64,000 nt of DNA from NCBI RefSeq assembly GCF_028009165.1, contig NW_026611618.1:806001-870000 (forward strand), in the 5' to 3' direction. A model generated the notes under the pieces. That model was not told where the DNA came from. It saw only the letters and a program-made list of their open reading frames with translations, and searched no databases. Source of the stretch: Akanthomyces muscarius. Taxonomy: Eukaryota > Ascomycota > Sordariomycetes > Hypocreales > Cordycipitaceae. A program made the position numbers and the translations under genes. Below, in pieces: positions 52,995 through 64,000 of this stretch; positions within the stretch are counted from its first letter, which is position 1, and each line of letters begins with the position of its first letter.

Positions 52995-54058
52995 ATGTCA
53001 CAACCAGCGGATCGCAGCGCGAGCAGCCAAGCCGCAGGCTCTGTGCTCGCGCAGTTAATGCTTTCTGAGGAGTACTCGGACTTGAGTTTCTCTTGCCGCG
53101 GAGAAGTGTTTCAGGTCCACAAAGCAATCGTCTGTCCACAATCATCAGTCATCCAAGCTGCCGTGAAGTCGGGGTTCAAGGCAAGCATTCCGGCAAATTT
53201 CTGCGTCTCCGCTGCTGACCGATTTGCTAGGAGTCTGAGAATTGCATGTTGAACATGGATGCTTTTGCGCCAGAATCAGTACGAAGGTTCATTCGGTTTC
53301 TGTACACGAAGGATTACAATGCGATCGATATTTCCAGTGAAGGAGCACAGTCAGTAGTCAATGCCAATACGGACGAAAACGCGACGGCCAACGGCGGTGA
53401 GAATGCAAACGAAAGCGCAACGACGGTCAACGACGCCAATTCGACAGATACTTCATCCAAAGCTGTGAAACATGCATCAAAAGGCAAGGAAGTCGAGCAT
53501 CCCGAGACCGGGGACCCAGTATTCAGGACCATACTGGCCCATACCCGCATGAATGCAATGGGAGATTACTACAACGTCCCAGAGCTCGTTAAGCTCGCCA
53601 ACACGCGCATCAATGTCACTTTATCGAGTGCTTCTCCCGATGCCCCTTGGGTGCCAGGCCTTCCGGTATTAGCCGAGACTGCTCTAGAGATTGTGAACAA
53701 CGAAGGCTTATCCGAAGTCCTCACGGCTGCCGTCGCCGAAAACATTGGCACAATCCTCACCATGGGAACCCTCGAAGACTCGCCGCTAATGACACCTTTT
53801 TGTCTCGAAGTGCTAAAGAAATGCAACGCTACAAGCCAAGCGCTTTCGGAAACGCTGTCGTACAAAGTTCGGACCCTCAACGAAGTGAATACGAAATACC
53901 AGAAGGCCGCCGACCAGGCCCTGCAGCAGAAAATGGCGATGACGACTGTGAGCAGCGTGAACAAATGCCGAACCGTTGGTTGCAAAGGTCGATTTGAGTG
54001 CTTTTTCGATCAGAGTAGCGGCAGACTACGATGCCAACACTGTAAGGCGAAGCACTAA
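52995..54058 (+). CDS. BTB/POZ domain protein
   Basis: 337 residues from exons 52995-53180 and 53231-54058. The 50-nt intron is GC-AG (AAG/GCAAGC to GCTAG) with a GCTGAC branch. Splicing joins the BTB strand block to the expected Glu-Ser-Glu and a Val-Arg-Arg-Phe-Ile-Arg-Phe-Leu-Tyr helix. The BTB core (Tyr-Ser-Asp-Leu-Ser-Phe, Phe-Gln-Val-His-Lys-Ala-Ile-Val-Cys) covers about residues 25-100 and is interrupted by an Asn/Thr/Glu-rich insert at about 92-155. A C-terminal Cys cluster (Cys-x4-Cys, Cys-x-x-Cys) could bind zinc. BTB domains mediate dimerisation or Cullin-3 binding; the precise role is unknown. Confidence 0.88.
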
Positions 54059-54262
54059 TAGCAACAAAAAGGAGAGCACTTCTACTGGCTCGAGGTTAAC
54101 GAAGCAGGGTATACTGAGGCGGAGTGGTAGCAAAACAAAAACATCCAGCAGCTAACTAGCTAATAACATGGCCCACCAGTTCTATCAATCTAAAATCTAG
54201 GCTCTTTTCTATCTCAACTTTTTTTTCACTCTTTTTCTTTTTCGAGGGGGGCGCAGCTCCAA

Positions 54263-55845
54263 TCAAGACATTTCCACCATTGTTCCGTGCGCACTGTAAA
54301 AGGACACCGCTTCCGCCTCGCGAAACGGCCGCTCGTCTCTGCTTCGCAGCGTGCCAAACGCCTGCAACAGCCGCACCAGAACGTACGAAATCTCCGTCTG
54401 CGCCATCTGCTGGCCGATGCACGACCGCGGGCCCGACCCAAACGGCATAAAGTGCGGGGACGTTGCGAGCGGGCGCAGATTGTCTGCCCAGCGCTCCGGG
54501 CGGAACACGGCCCAGTCGTGGCCGTAGTGCAGCGGGCTGCGGTTCAGCGCGTAGATGCTCCAAATGACCGACGTGCCGGCGCGCACGGCCACCGGCGACT
54601 GGCCGTCCGGCCCGCCGCCGCGGGGCAGCGTGGTGTCGACGGCAGCCTGCCGGGAGTGCGAGGCCACGGGTGTGTAGAGGCGGAGTCCTGCGTGTAAGTG
54701 GCCAGCAGGTTAGTTCACAGAGCCGGCTGCCTGCTGGCATGGCGGGACGCACCTTCGTATAAAACACAGCGCAGATAGGGCATGGCAGAAATATCTTGCT
54801 TCGTAGGTATCGCTCCTTGAAGGATGGCAATCTCGTCGCGGAGCTTTTTCTGAATGTCCGGTCGCTGAGCGAGGGCATGCACCAGATTGGCGAGCAGCGC
54901 CGTCGTCGTGTCGAAGCTGGCAAAGAAGATGTTTTGCAGCTCGGCCTGCATGTCATCGACCGAGAGGCCCTCCTGCTCGAGCATACGAAAGAGCGAGGTG
55001 CTGCTCTTGCGGCCGCCGTCGCGGTGCAGGTATCGCTGCTTTTCGCGGAGCAGGTCCAGGCGCTGCTTGAAAAAGGCCTTCATGCCGCCAACGACAGCCA
55101 GTAGCTTCCTGTACGAAAAGGCCAGCTTAAGCCAAGCCAGCGCGCCCACGGCGATAAAGAGACCGCATGCCGGCTCAAACGCTTTTACCAGGTCCAGAAA
55201 GTCTCTGCCGTCCATACCGCTCGTCGACGACAAGCTGTCCACGGAGCCGTCAAACAGGAACTCCGTCACCACATCCAGCGAGAAGCGCGTCGCCAGCTCC
55301 ATAAAGTCAAAAGTCTTGCCCTCGTGCCTTTGAATCGCCCTCACCATGTTCCGCACGTGCGGCTCGACCAGCGCCAGCTCGTCGAGTGCCGTCTTGGCAA
55401 AGACGGGCTTGAGGAGCTGGCGAGAGCGTCGCCACGCGTTGCCCTCGTTCATCAGCACGCCGTGGCCAATGTGCTTGGACGCCTCGTCGACCCACGCCGA
55501 CTTTTGAAAGTGCGTAAACTGCGACGTCGTCACGGCGCGGATGTTGGCCGGGTCGACGGTGTAGATGCACGCGCCGCCGAGCAGCTCGCGCGCCTTGAAC
55601 GTCGCACCGCAGCGCGCGTGCCGCAGGCGCAGGCCCTCGGCGAGCCGGCCGCGGGCAAAATCTCGCCACATGGCGAGCGAGAGATCGAGGCCCCAAAAAG
55701 GGTCGAGGTGCGGGTACATGGGTATCGCATCTTGGGGAGGGTTGCGTTGTGATTTCCTCGTCCGGTTGTTGAAGATGTTGTAAGCGGCACGGAGCGTGTA
55801 ATAAGCCAGGGCGCTGGCGATAAAGACGAGGGCTACAAAGGCCAT
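54263..55845 (-). CDS. Cytochrome P450, CYP52/CYP539-like
   Basis: 505 residues from exons 55845-54753 and 54687-54263, intron donor GTGCGT, branch GAACTAAC, acceptor CGCAG. A membrane anchor covers residues 3-22. The substrate-recognition region has His-Phe-Gln-Lys-Ser. The I-helix has Ala-Ser-Phe-Asp-Thr-Thr-Thr. ExxR (Glu-Gly-Leu-Arg) spans the splice junction near 364-367. The PERF-type motif reads Phe-Arg-Pro-Glu-Arg-Trp, and the haem loop FGSGPRSCIG has Cys at about 454. This pattern resembles fungal CYP52 and related P450s that oxidise fatty acids or alkanes. The cyclopropane-synthase-like gene is the next gene and is divergent, so a joint lipid-modifying role is possible. Confidence 0.9.
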
Positions 55846-56824
55846 GTTTCCTTTCTTGATTTATCTTTTCAAAAAGTGATTGGGAATCTGTCTCTTGACC
55901 CTTGACTTTGAAATGCTGACAGTTTGTTATATATCTGAGATGGCGCCATTTATGTCTCCGGTCAGCCCGAGCCTTATTCCCCTCCCCTTCCTCTCTTCAC
56001 ATAAAACGGGCTCTTTTCCCACCTCAAGGGATGGAAATGGGCCAGGAAGGCAGCTGCACGCAAGCTGCACTACCACACCCCGTCGCAGAACAAGTTTGAC
56101 AGCACCTGAACCACAAACATCTCCATCCAGTGTTACCCACATGGAAACTTGGCGAATCTCTTTTTAAGTGCTTTTTTTTGCCTTCGCGCCCATATATGTA
56201 CCCGTATTGGGGCGCTGTTCTGTAAAGACCCCTGCTCTTGCAGTGTAAGCTTTGACCTGTCGTCTCTCATTTTCAACTGAGACCTGCATTGCATCTCCCC
56301 AGCCCACTGGCAATCGCTCCGCAGCACCCCGCTGGCAATCGCTCCGCAAGCCCGATTTCCCATATCGGAAATCTCGCAGGGGGAGAACCGAAGTCTTGGT
56401 GCGTTTGCGTGTCTGAGAGCGGGCTTTGCAAGGGGGGGAGGCCTGCATTGCGGCGGGCGCCTGCATGTTCGAGATGCGCTGCGCAAGGAAGAGCGGGATG
56501 TTACGGCGGCCCAGACAACCCGGTGCAGGCCGCTGCCGGAGACTTTTTTTTTTTCCTTTCTTTGGTTATACAAGCGTCAGACACGAGTTGGATGGTGGCA
56601 CTGACACATCAGCTGGCAGGTAGGGAAATCCAAGTTTGTTCGACCTGTCTCAAAGTTAAGCCCGTACACCAAATCACAGGTTCTCTGCCTTCTGTGGACG
56701 CGCAGAGACGTTAAAAAGGTCGTTGACGGGCGATGAGTCAAGGCCGCATCAAACAACATTCATTCCACGATCGTTGCAACTCGGAGTCCTTCCTTTTTAC
56801 ACTCCAGATATTATCAAGCCTATC
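55846..56824. other. Divergent promoter of the P450 and the cyclopropane-synthase-like gene
   Basis: About 980 bases without a supported gene. It contains a short direct repeat CTGGCAATCGCTCCGCA at about 56309 and 56329, and a poly-T run at 56545-56556. Confidence 0.45.
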
Positions 56825-58242
56825 ATGACTTTGATTTCGCTGTTGTACAGTAGCCTTCGCGGCTGGAAGCTGACCATCCAGTCGTTCCTCCGAGAGGTTG
56901 CCCGAACACTTGTCCTCAGCAGGCTCAGCTCATTTTCTTCAGGGCTTCTCTGCATACAGGACATGTACGGAACTGAGATTGCCGTCCTTGGCGATGCCAA
57001 AGCACATCACTTCCAGGTCCCCGCCGTCCTGGTCGTCCACAGCGACTCCTTCTGGCTGCGGGCGCTCCTCTTTGGCGACATTGGCTTCTCTCAGAGCTAC
57101 ATGCTGCATGAGATTTCGACCCCAAACCTCACCGCCGTCTTTGAGTTTTTTGTGCAGAACGCGTCCAGGAAGAGCAGCTTTGCCAGCTGGCGCGTCGTCG
57201 GCCTCTTCGGCGCCCTGACCCGCGCCGCGTTCAAGAGCGCCAACAACGTCTCGGCCGCCAAGCTCAACGCCATTGCGCACTACTCGCTCGGCAACGACAT
57301 GTTCTCCGCCTTTTTGAGCCCGGACATGACGTACTCGGCCGCGCTGTGGCTGCCCAGCGCGGATCCGCGCTCGCAGACCGAGACCCTGGAGGAGGCGCAG
57401 ATGCGCAAGCTGCAGCATGCCATTTCCGCTGCGCGCATCAAGCCCACGGACCACGTTCTGGAGGTCGGCACCGGATGGGGCAGCTTTGCGATTCTGGCGG
57501 CCAGGACGACGGGCTGTCGTGTCACGACTGTGACGCCGAGCCTGGCGCAGAAACGACTTGTCGAAGGCAGGATTGCGGATGCGAAGCTCTCCGAGCAGGT
57601 TGAGGTGTTTCTCGGCGACTACCGCGAGGTCGGGTCGCTCAACGTCAAGTTTGACAAGATTGTCAGCATCGAGATGATTGAGCACGTCGGCCACAGGTAC
57701 CTCGATACGTACTTTGCGTGCATGGATCGCTACCTGAAAGACGACGGCCTCGGATACTTTCAGTGTATCACCATCCCCGAGGCGCGGTACGACGGGTACG
57801 TCAAGGGCGAGGACTTTATCCAAAAGTACATTTTCCCAGGCGGTCATCTGCCCACAGTCAGCGGCCTGGTCTCGAGCATCAATGCCGGATCCAAGGGCAC
57901 GCTGGTTGTCGAAGAAATCATGTCCTTTGGCGGGCACTATGTGAAGACGCTGCAGTGCTGGAGGGACAATTTCCTCGCCAATTTCGATGACATGATTGCT
58001 CCGGCGCTGCGCAAGGAGCACCCGCGCATGACGGACGCCGACTTGGATGTATTCAAGCGAAAGTGGGATGTAAGATGTATTTGCCGTACTTGCCGATTTT
58101 CTTTGTAGCTGACATTTACCAGTATTACTTTTGCTACTGTGAGGCCGGGTTCAAGACCAAGACCATCGGCGACGTCGGCATCACCGTCGGAAGGGAGGGT
58201 GCACTGGAGCTCCTCGAAGGTATTCCATTTCACAGAGATTAA
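56825..58242 (+). CDS. Cyclopropane-fatty-acyl-phospholipid synthase family methyltransferase
   Basis: 454 residues from exons 56825-58069 and 58123-58242; the intron has donor GTAAGA, branch GCTGAC and acceptor CCAG. SAM-dependent enzymes of this family add a methylene or methyl group to lipid acyl chains. Visible features are an N-terminal membrane-associated domain, an entry motif His-Tyr-Ser-Leu-Gly-Asn-Asp, SAM motif I VLEVGTGWGSFAI (about residue 214), and Ile-Glu-Met-Ile-Glu-His-Val-Gly with its catalytic-region acid residues. Others are Phe-Ile-Gln-Lys-Tyr-Ile-Phe-Pro-Gly-Gly and the C-terminal Tyr-Tyr-Phe-Cys-Tyr-Cys-Glu-Ala-Gly-Phe. The frame is open upstream only from a TTG, so the first ATG is used. 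Sphingolipid C9-methyltransferase is a related alternative, but the N-terminus lacks its paired membrane helices. Confidence 0.9.
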
Positions 58243-58347
58243 AGGATAGATTGATTAATAGTTTTTTTTTACATGACAGTACATAATTCAAAGACGTCGT
58301 CTAGCCTCAGGTACCTCCAGCCCCTCCGCTACTTCACTTGATAGTCA

Positions 58348-58760
58348 CGGCTGCCAGCGTTCAGCGGCCAGCAGCAAGTAAAACAACAAAGAGCGCCCAC
58401 CAAGAAAATGAAAAACGCAAAGTAAGAGACAACAGCAAAAATCAAAGACACGACCGATTTTCGAATCGGAACCTCTGCACTGCTCGGGCTTGCCAGTGTT
58501 TCCTGGTAGCCTCTTTACCAGGGCGGTTTGAGGATGCTGTTTTACCCTGATTCTCCTCTCAACGGTCTGAAGATCGCGGCACACCAAGTTTGTTCGCCTT
58601 TGCTCTCGAGCTCAATTTTAGTGCTCGAGTTAAATTCTGCTGTAGTTGCAGCGGCCGGAGCTTGCGCCTGGGCCGCATACCTGGCTGTGATAGCACTGTG
58701 CCATTCTGCCTCTGATGAGTTGGCAAACAAGCGACTCTATTCCATTTATATACCTTTGCC
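58348..58760 (-). repeat. Diverged repeat element, copy 1 (tRNA-like)
   Basis: Shares ordered blocks with copy 2: CTGCCAGC...GGCC[AG]GCAGCAA at the left, AACAGCAAAAATCAAAGACA near 58431, a tRNA B-box-like GATTCGAAA on the minus strand, and CTGTGCCATTCTGCCTCTGA at 58696. Blocks lie in the same order and orientation as in copy 2. Confidence 0.45.
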
Positions 58761-58837
58761 AGGTTATTACTTGCTTCTAGTAGTGGACAGTCGTTCGCCG
58801 TCATCCAGCCACACGCGCCGCGCCACTTGACCGGCAG

Positions 58838-59321
58838 CTTCACCGGCAGCTGCCAGCTGGCAACGGCCGGCAGCAAACGCATCAGCAAACAACACCCGCA
58901 CGGAGAAAAAAAGGCGTGCATCATCAGCAACGGCAAAAATTCAAGGACAGAACCACGCTTCGAACTCGTGACAACCCAAAGGCTGCGGCCGGTTAGAGAA
59001 TAGAGAAATCCGGACTGGTGCTGTGACACAGTCGCAACAACAACTTGAGGCGGGCGGTGCCAGGCGTCAAGGTTGGATGAGAAGGGCAGATTTTGATCAG
59101 ATTCGTCGATGCAGTGATCAAATCGCAACGAGGATAGTGGCTTGGGCCTTATCTACGAGGGCTGACCTGGTCAGCCGGCCCTGGTAGAAATGACATGCCA
59201 GAGAGAGCGTCGCCGGGACGCCAGATTCGCACCCGACGCTTGGGCAACGCTCGAAACCGCTGTGCCATTCTGCCTTTGATAAGTTGGCAAACGGGCGTCC
59301 GTATTTTATTTATAGGCTTTG
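58838..59321 (-). repeat. Diverged repeat element, copy 2 (tRNA-like)
   Basis: Second copy with matching blocks at 58838, 58929 and 59260. On the minus strand an A-box-like TGGCACAGCGG (59267-59257) is followed 34 nt on by a B-box-like GGTGCGAATCT (59233-59223); a second B-box-like GAGTTCGAA lies near 58957. The stems do not form a standard tRNA, so this looks like a tRNA-derived SINE relic or tRNA-like repeat rather than a working tRNA gene. Confidence 0.4.
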
Positions 59322-60363
59322 GCTTGTGCGCCCCGGCAAGCGGTTCACTTGGTGGGTAGGTAGCCAGCCACCAGCATCAATCACTTCGTTTCTTCTGCTC
59401 CTTGCCCCCATCTAGACGCACCACTGCACTGCGATTCAGTCACTCCTCCGAATAAGTTCTGCGCTGATCATATCTAAATGTATTGAGGTAATTCGCTGAT
59501 TATTTCACAACCAGCGCCTCTCGCCGGCTAGGTGCCGTACCGCATCACTGTGCCATGGCTTTTGACATCGAAATTGCTGCAGACGTGGCCCTGGACAGCC
59601 GTTTTCCATGCTAGCGAGTCTGCGAACCACCCCGAAAGCGCCTTTGACCTTTCAAACTTCGGCAATATCCGAATCAAACTTCAGAGTCCTCAGCCCACTG
59701 GCAGGGCGTCTCCCTTGGTCCAGGTCTACGCAGCCTCATGGAGCTAGGCGCAGCAGTAGCTGGGCTCCTTTCCCACCGACATTTTGCATGTCACAGATAC
59801 AGTTTCCAACAAATTTACGTGACATTCTTTTTTTTTAGGCGAATATGTCAATGCCACATTGGATCTCAGACACTTCCGTTGTTCTTCAACCCTCCATTTG
59901 TCCCTCGCTCTCCCCGAGTTGAGCGGGTGGGACGGTGGCAAACACCCGAACGAGGTTATACAGTCCTCACAGTTGGTTGTCCTTGAACCCCGTTTAGAAA
60001 TCCAAGATACGAGAAATTCGTAGACCAAACGTACTCTCCTTGAGATTTACGAACTCTGCGAGATGCGAGATGTGAGCTTGCCTATCACATCCAGCGAGCA
60101 GGATAACCTATCAGCCAAGCCGGCATTCATTGGTTTTAGGCGCTCTTTCAAAAACTAGCACTAGCTGTACAACAGGCCAAACATACCACAAACTCGTCGC
60201 ATTCTCTGTAAGGCCGAGGGAGGTCTCGCTGCGTCGCAAATCTTTTCTATCTAGTCCTCGCGAGCCTTTGGTCCCGCTACGCAAGCAGACCACCCCAGCA
60301 GTGTCTTCCAATCCTCTCAATTGTTCTTGATCTGACTCTCAAAATCCAATGTCTTGGATAGGC

Positions 60364-61247
60364 TCACGTCAATTTCTTGCGTGCTAGAATCACTCGACTC
60401 TGTGCAACGCGCACCTGGCGGTCGCATCCGGTGATGACGGTAACCTGTGATGAAATTAAAAGCCATTAGCACAACACGACAGCGATTCACGAATCTCGTG
60501 AAGCTCTTTATTTTCATGGTCCAGTATATACTCACAATAAACTCATCAGATTTTAGATAGGTTGGGTCCATGTCGTATTTGGTAGCAAGCACTATCAGCG
60601 CGTTAAGCTCGCTGGTAAGGAGCTCATCTTCAACGAGCCTGTTCTGTTCAATCTGATAGCCGACAACGAACAGTCTTTCTTTGTCGAGTACGCGATATTC
60701 CTTGTAGGCCTCGCAGACGGTCTGGATCTGATAGCGAATTCGCCCTTTCTCATCAAGGCTCTGCAGATATGTCGCTTCGTGACTGTATTTGAGGGTGATG
60801 TTAGCTAAAAACGTGACAAAGCGGTAGCGAGGCGTCCGCCGTAACTTGACGTCATTTTGGTTTCGCATTCAGTTCCTTTTACTCACTGGCCTTGTCGCCA
60901 CCTGGCGCGAGTCGAGAACTCCCACAAGTACACATACGCAGCAGCAATGTCGTGCACGGCCATGGCCTCGTTAAACCTCGTCTCAGGGTCGTCTCTATCT
61001 TCCTGCTCCCAAGCTTCATTACCACGATAGTGAAGATCAGTATGGTCTAGCTCTAGTGGTTCTTTGAAGTCGCCGTCGTCGAGGATCTGTTGGATGGTGG
61101 CGGCTGGCATAGGCACCAATCTGGCCGTGCCCCCCTCATGCCCGATGTCGCCGGTCGTCAGATCTAGATGAGCCAAGCTAATTCCCAGCTTTTTCAAATC
61201 ATCTTTCGAAACGTAAGGCTTCTTTTTGATTATGACAGGAGCCACAT
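60364..61247 (-). CDS. Uncharacterised protein, three or more exons, 5' end unresolved
   Basis: Exons on the minus strand: from about 61247 to 60887, 60782-60536 and 60444-60364. Intron 1 has donor GTGAGT, branch GCTAAC and acceptor TACAG; intron 2 has donor GTGAGT and acceptor CACAG. About 229 residues are visible. The N-terminal part has a Lys-rich stretch and a Lys-Lys-Leu-Gly-Ile-Ser-Leu block; the middle is helical and charged, including a Glu-Ala-Tyr-Lys-Glu-Tyr-Arg motif and an acidic Glu-Asp-Glu-Leu-Leu stretch. I do not recognise the family. The open frame runs past 61247 to a stop near 61290 without an ATG, so a short upstream exon is needed, or translation starts at an internal Met. 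Confidence 0.55.
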
Positions 61248-62235
61248 CTCGGGCAAATAACTCATCGCGGGTTTTAGTCTGCCTTGGGAAGACTCATGTT
61301 TCGACGAATTGCAGCACGCACAGCAGATTCGGAGGAGTAAAGTAGAAAGATTGTGAAGGATGGCGACTCCAAGCAAGGTGTTGTATGTGCTCTGTATTTG
61401 AATAATTCAGTCGGACGCCAAAGTAGGATGATCATCTTGCTCTAGGCAGCGAATCACGGGACAAACATGTTTGGGTTGCACAGCACGCGCAACTCCACCC
61501 CTCACACTGGCGCTGAAAGGGGCCGACTAACAAGCCGCAACTTGTTTTTCCTTGGCGACAAATGTAGACAATTTTGTTTATCCATTTTCCTTCGGTTTCT
61601 AGTCCTACGAGCTGCGTCCCTTCACCTTTCGTGCACTACAGAAGTACCACGTGTTGCCAGTCACACTCCCAACTTGCTTGTGGTACTATTTTTGAGCGGT
61701 ACTATTTTTGAGTTTTCAATCAGATCACATCTGAAGGTTGCATCCTAGCCTGTAAATTGTTTTGGTATAACTGGGAAAAGAAAGCGCTTCAGCTCAAAAT
61801 CCCAATGGTTACATACCACACAGAGTGCTACAGGGACCGGCGCGTGTTTTCACATGCGTCCTTTCGTGAGTCGATGTAGTGCCTACTGCTGAAAGTTTGA
61901 GTAGTTTTTGATGGGCTCTTACGCGCTTGTATTTCATTCTTGGATTGATTGGCTTGAAAACATACCACACTAGGAAGCAGGAGTGGCGCAGAATTCGCTG
62001 TGCCAAGCCGTGATCACTTTCCCCTGTACCACATAGACTATGGGGAGTAAGTGACAAAAGCAGCAATCGAGGCTTTACCAGGGCTGAAGCGCTGTTGCGG
62101 TACTCAGTGCTGGCCAAAGCTTGGCACTGGGATTGACCACTGCACGCGTGTGATTGTGTTGCCGTCAAGTCATCTCACGCAAGTCAACGGCGCTTGATTC
62201 CGTTTTTTAGATGACTTTGAAATTTACACTTCAAA
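61248..62235. other. Intergenic region
   Basis: About 1 kb without a supported gene, apart from a possible missing first exon of the minus-strand neighbour near 61300-61440. A 16-bp direct repeat GGTACTATTTTTGAG occurs at about 61681-61711. Confidence 0.4.
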
Positions 62236-63903
62236 ATGCTTTCGCGAGGCATAAATAGCCATAAAATCAGCCTCCACGGTACCTTTCAATCTGACATGTA
62301 CGCACAACACCACTTGCTTCTCTTATTATACACTCTCACATTGATCAATTCTTTCCTTCTTGCAATGTCCGTCGCTGCGCTTGATGGGGCAACCTGCACT
62401 GAACAGGCTGTTGCAGACTTACGGAAACTGCCGGAATCATCAGTGGAATGGTCAAGACATGTCACGACGCAGGGCCACAAAGACTCCTCCCTTATAAGTG
62501 TCAAGCCAGAATCTGCCTCAGAGGCCAACCTTGTACAGTTCTTCATGCTGAAGACGCTATACCTTCGGCTCAAGTCTCGGAATCAGCTTGAAAGAGATCT
62601 CAAACATCTCCTGCCGGATCCCCCTAATGATCAGCCCATGAATGAAGCGGCCATTACTTGTGATGAGTCCCTCAACAATTATTTTGTGAGAGCTGTCAGT
62701 AAGGCTCAAACCCTTTTGGCAAGCTCTCTTTATTGGTCGAATTACAAGAATTCCTTCTCTCGTTACGATCTATCCGCTAGTTGCAGGCCGTCAGAGGATA
62801 TGTTTGGCTTAGTCAAGCTCTATCAGCAAAGGAGTTCGGATGGCCTGGAAGATAATGAAGCTGTCCGTCGGATTGCCTTCGACCTAGATACATCCCCCGA
62901 TCCCCAGTCTACACCTGCCGAGGCGGGTCCTCAGCCTACTTTGACGAAGGAAACCTCTTCGGCTTCCATCTGGACCAAAATGAGTGCTGATGCAGTGCCC
63001 GATAAGCTAGAGGTGGAAGACGAAGAGATCGTGAACTTTGCACTTATTACCTTGATGAACGCATTGATTCGTACAACTCCCGCAGAAGACGTCCGGGGCA
63101 ACTGGTGGCCGAACCGCTCTAGTTTCACAGTCAGAAATTCCATTATCAAGAAGGAAGGAGGGAAAGTCTATAAAGCGCTTGTCGACGGCATGTTCAGGGT
63201 CGAGGGAGCCAGCTATCGTCAAAGGTGGGACCAAGTTCAACACAAAGATCGAGATCTGTCAGCTCATTCAACAGTCGGTATATCTGACGTGGCAGAGGAT
63301 ATAAAGATATCTTCTAGCTCGGCAGCCGAGCCGGCCGTAGAGAAGAGTACCAGAAAGAGACGAAACGTGAGCCCAGACCAAAATTCGACTAGCAAGAACA
63401 AAGTGCCCGGCACAGGCAGATCCCGCCCGAGGGGGTCCAGAGCAGGCAAGGGTAGTAGCAAAGAATGCTCCGGCAAAGAAAATGCTTCTGTATCATAATC
63501 TGTTAAAGCCGTGGTGATCAGGGATCGTCAGACGCCAGGCTCGACTGTCATCAAAGATGCTACTCAGGAAGCAGAAGACCACCAGCCAAGTGACATCCCA
63601 CCACCGCTGGTGGAGACCTCCAATATAACCATAATCGCGGAAGTAAAGCGTATGGCCCGGTGCCATTCGCGCTTGGCATTGTGCCAACAGATTCTGATTC
63701 AGGAATCGGCACAAATGGCGGCTTGGATCGCCGACGTCCCAATGCTGCTGGGCCAGAGTGCCGACGCGGCGGGAAGATATCGGTGAGTTTTTCTGTCATG
63801 CATATCTCTTCTTTTCCCCGTACTGACGATGTTTAAAGGCATCTGCTTCTATCACAAGGCCAGCGCGAAATTTACCTCACGATCGTGACCTACACTGACA
63901 AGT
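62236..63903 (+). pseudogene. Uncharacterised gene interrupted by an in-frame TAA
   Basis: A 420-residue frame (62236-63498) ends at TAA (63496-63498), yet the same frame stays open for 95 more codons. It then meets a well-formed intron with donor GTGAGT at 63784, branch CTGAC and acceptor AAAG near 63838. A final exon ends with TAA at about 63903. The first part has a hydrophobic N-terminal segment, a helical middle, and a Lys/Arg/Ser-rich end that resembles a nuclear localisation region. I recognise no family. It may be a decayed gene, a gene with stop read-through, a gene with a missed intron around the TAA, or a complete gene ending at 63498 with chance open frame beyond. Position of the true start is uncertain; Met at 62362 is an alternative. 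Confidence 0.4.
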
Positions 63904-64000
63904 AAATTCATTACATTACGGGGTCCACTGACAAGGCCGCCTACGATGCTTCAACTCTCGGTGCATATTTTTTTCTCTCTATGCAACCGTATGGCCCATT

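Larger units (their letters stand above)
58243..60363. other. Repeat-bearing intergenic region
   Basis: 2.1 kb with no supported protein gene. It contains two diverged direct copies of an element of about 410-480 bp (see the repeat entries). From 59330 to 60363 I see nothing further. Confidence 0.45.

Noticed and set aside
56939..58021. Minus-strand frame of 360 codons opposite the cyclopropane-synthase-like gene
   Set aside because: Shadow of a GC-rich coding exon with no domain.
59223..59267. Functional tRNA gene on the minus strand
   Set aside because: A and B boxes are too close and the acceptor and anticodon stems do not pair; kept only as tRNA-like repeat.

Overview
The window is nuclear DNA of a filamentous ascomycete. 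Genes carry many short introns (about 45-250 nt) with GTRNGT-type donors, CTAAC/CTGAC branch sites and YAG acceptors. The protein families (fungal Zn2Cys6 and bZIP regulators, UstYa/DUF3328 proteins, sedolisins, CYP504) point to Pezizomycotina, and overall flavour suggests Sordariomycetes, probably Hypocreales. The exact genus cannot be read from the sequence.

Positions 1-25.8 kb are mostly conserved housekeeping genes: the 3'-truncated cell-morphogenesis scaffold TAO3/PAG1 (minus), a small LURP-one/tubby-like hypothetical protein, a CYP504 phenylacetate 2-hydroxylase-type P450, eIF4B (minus), a small multi-span membrane protein, a 2971-residue FMP27/Hobbit-type bridge-like lipid transfer protein, and an O6-alkylguanine-DNA alkyltransferase (minus).

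Positions about 26.9-50.3 kb form a compact accessory block that reads as a ribosomal-peptide (RiPP) cluster of the dikaritin type (the ustiloxin/phomopsin/asperipin class). Its centre is a 151-residue secreted precursor at 45.0-45.5 kb with a signal peptide followed by nine near-identical 14-residue units (SDADAATAYVVDKR) separated by Lys-Arg Kex2 sites. Around it lie three UstYa-family oxidase-like genes (29.8-31.0, 34.0-35.1, 43.0-44.2 kb), two paralogous S53 sedolisin peptidases, a DOMON-cytochrome b561 membrane protein, an OPT-family oligopeptide transporter, an MFS transporter, a bZIP regulator and a Zn2Cys6 regulator. A plausible division of labour is: Kex2 and the sedolisins cut and trim the precursor, UstYa proteins cyclise the Tyr-containing core, the b561 protein supplies electrons, OPT and MFS proteins move peptides, and the two regulators control expression. 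No tyrosinase, methyltransferase or flavin monooxygenase of the ustiloxin type is present, so the product should be simpler. One UstYa gene (43.0-44.2 kb) lacks an AG at a predicted splice acceptor and may be decaying.

Positions 51.6-64 kb hold an S1/P1 nuclease, a BTB-domain protein whose single intron is GC-AG, a CYP52-like P450 (minus), a cyclopropane-fatty-acid-synthase family methyltransferase, a repeat-rich intergenic stretch with two diverged copies of a tRNA-like element, an uncharacterised three-exon gene (minus), and an uncharacterised gene interrupted by an in-frame TAA near the right edge.
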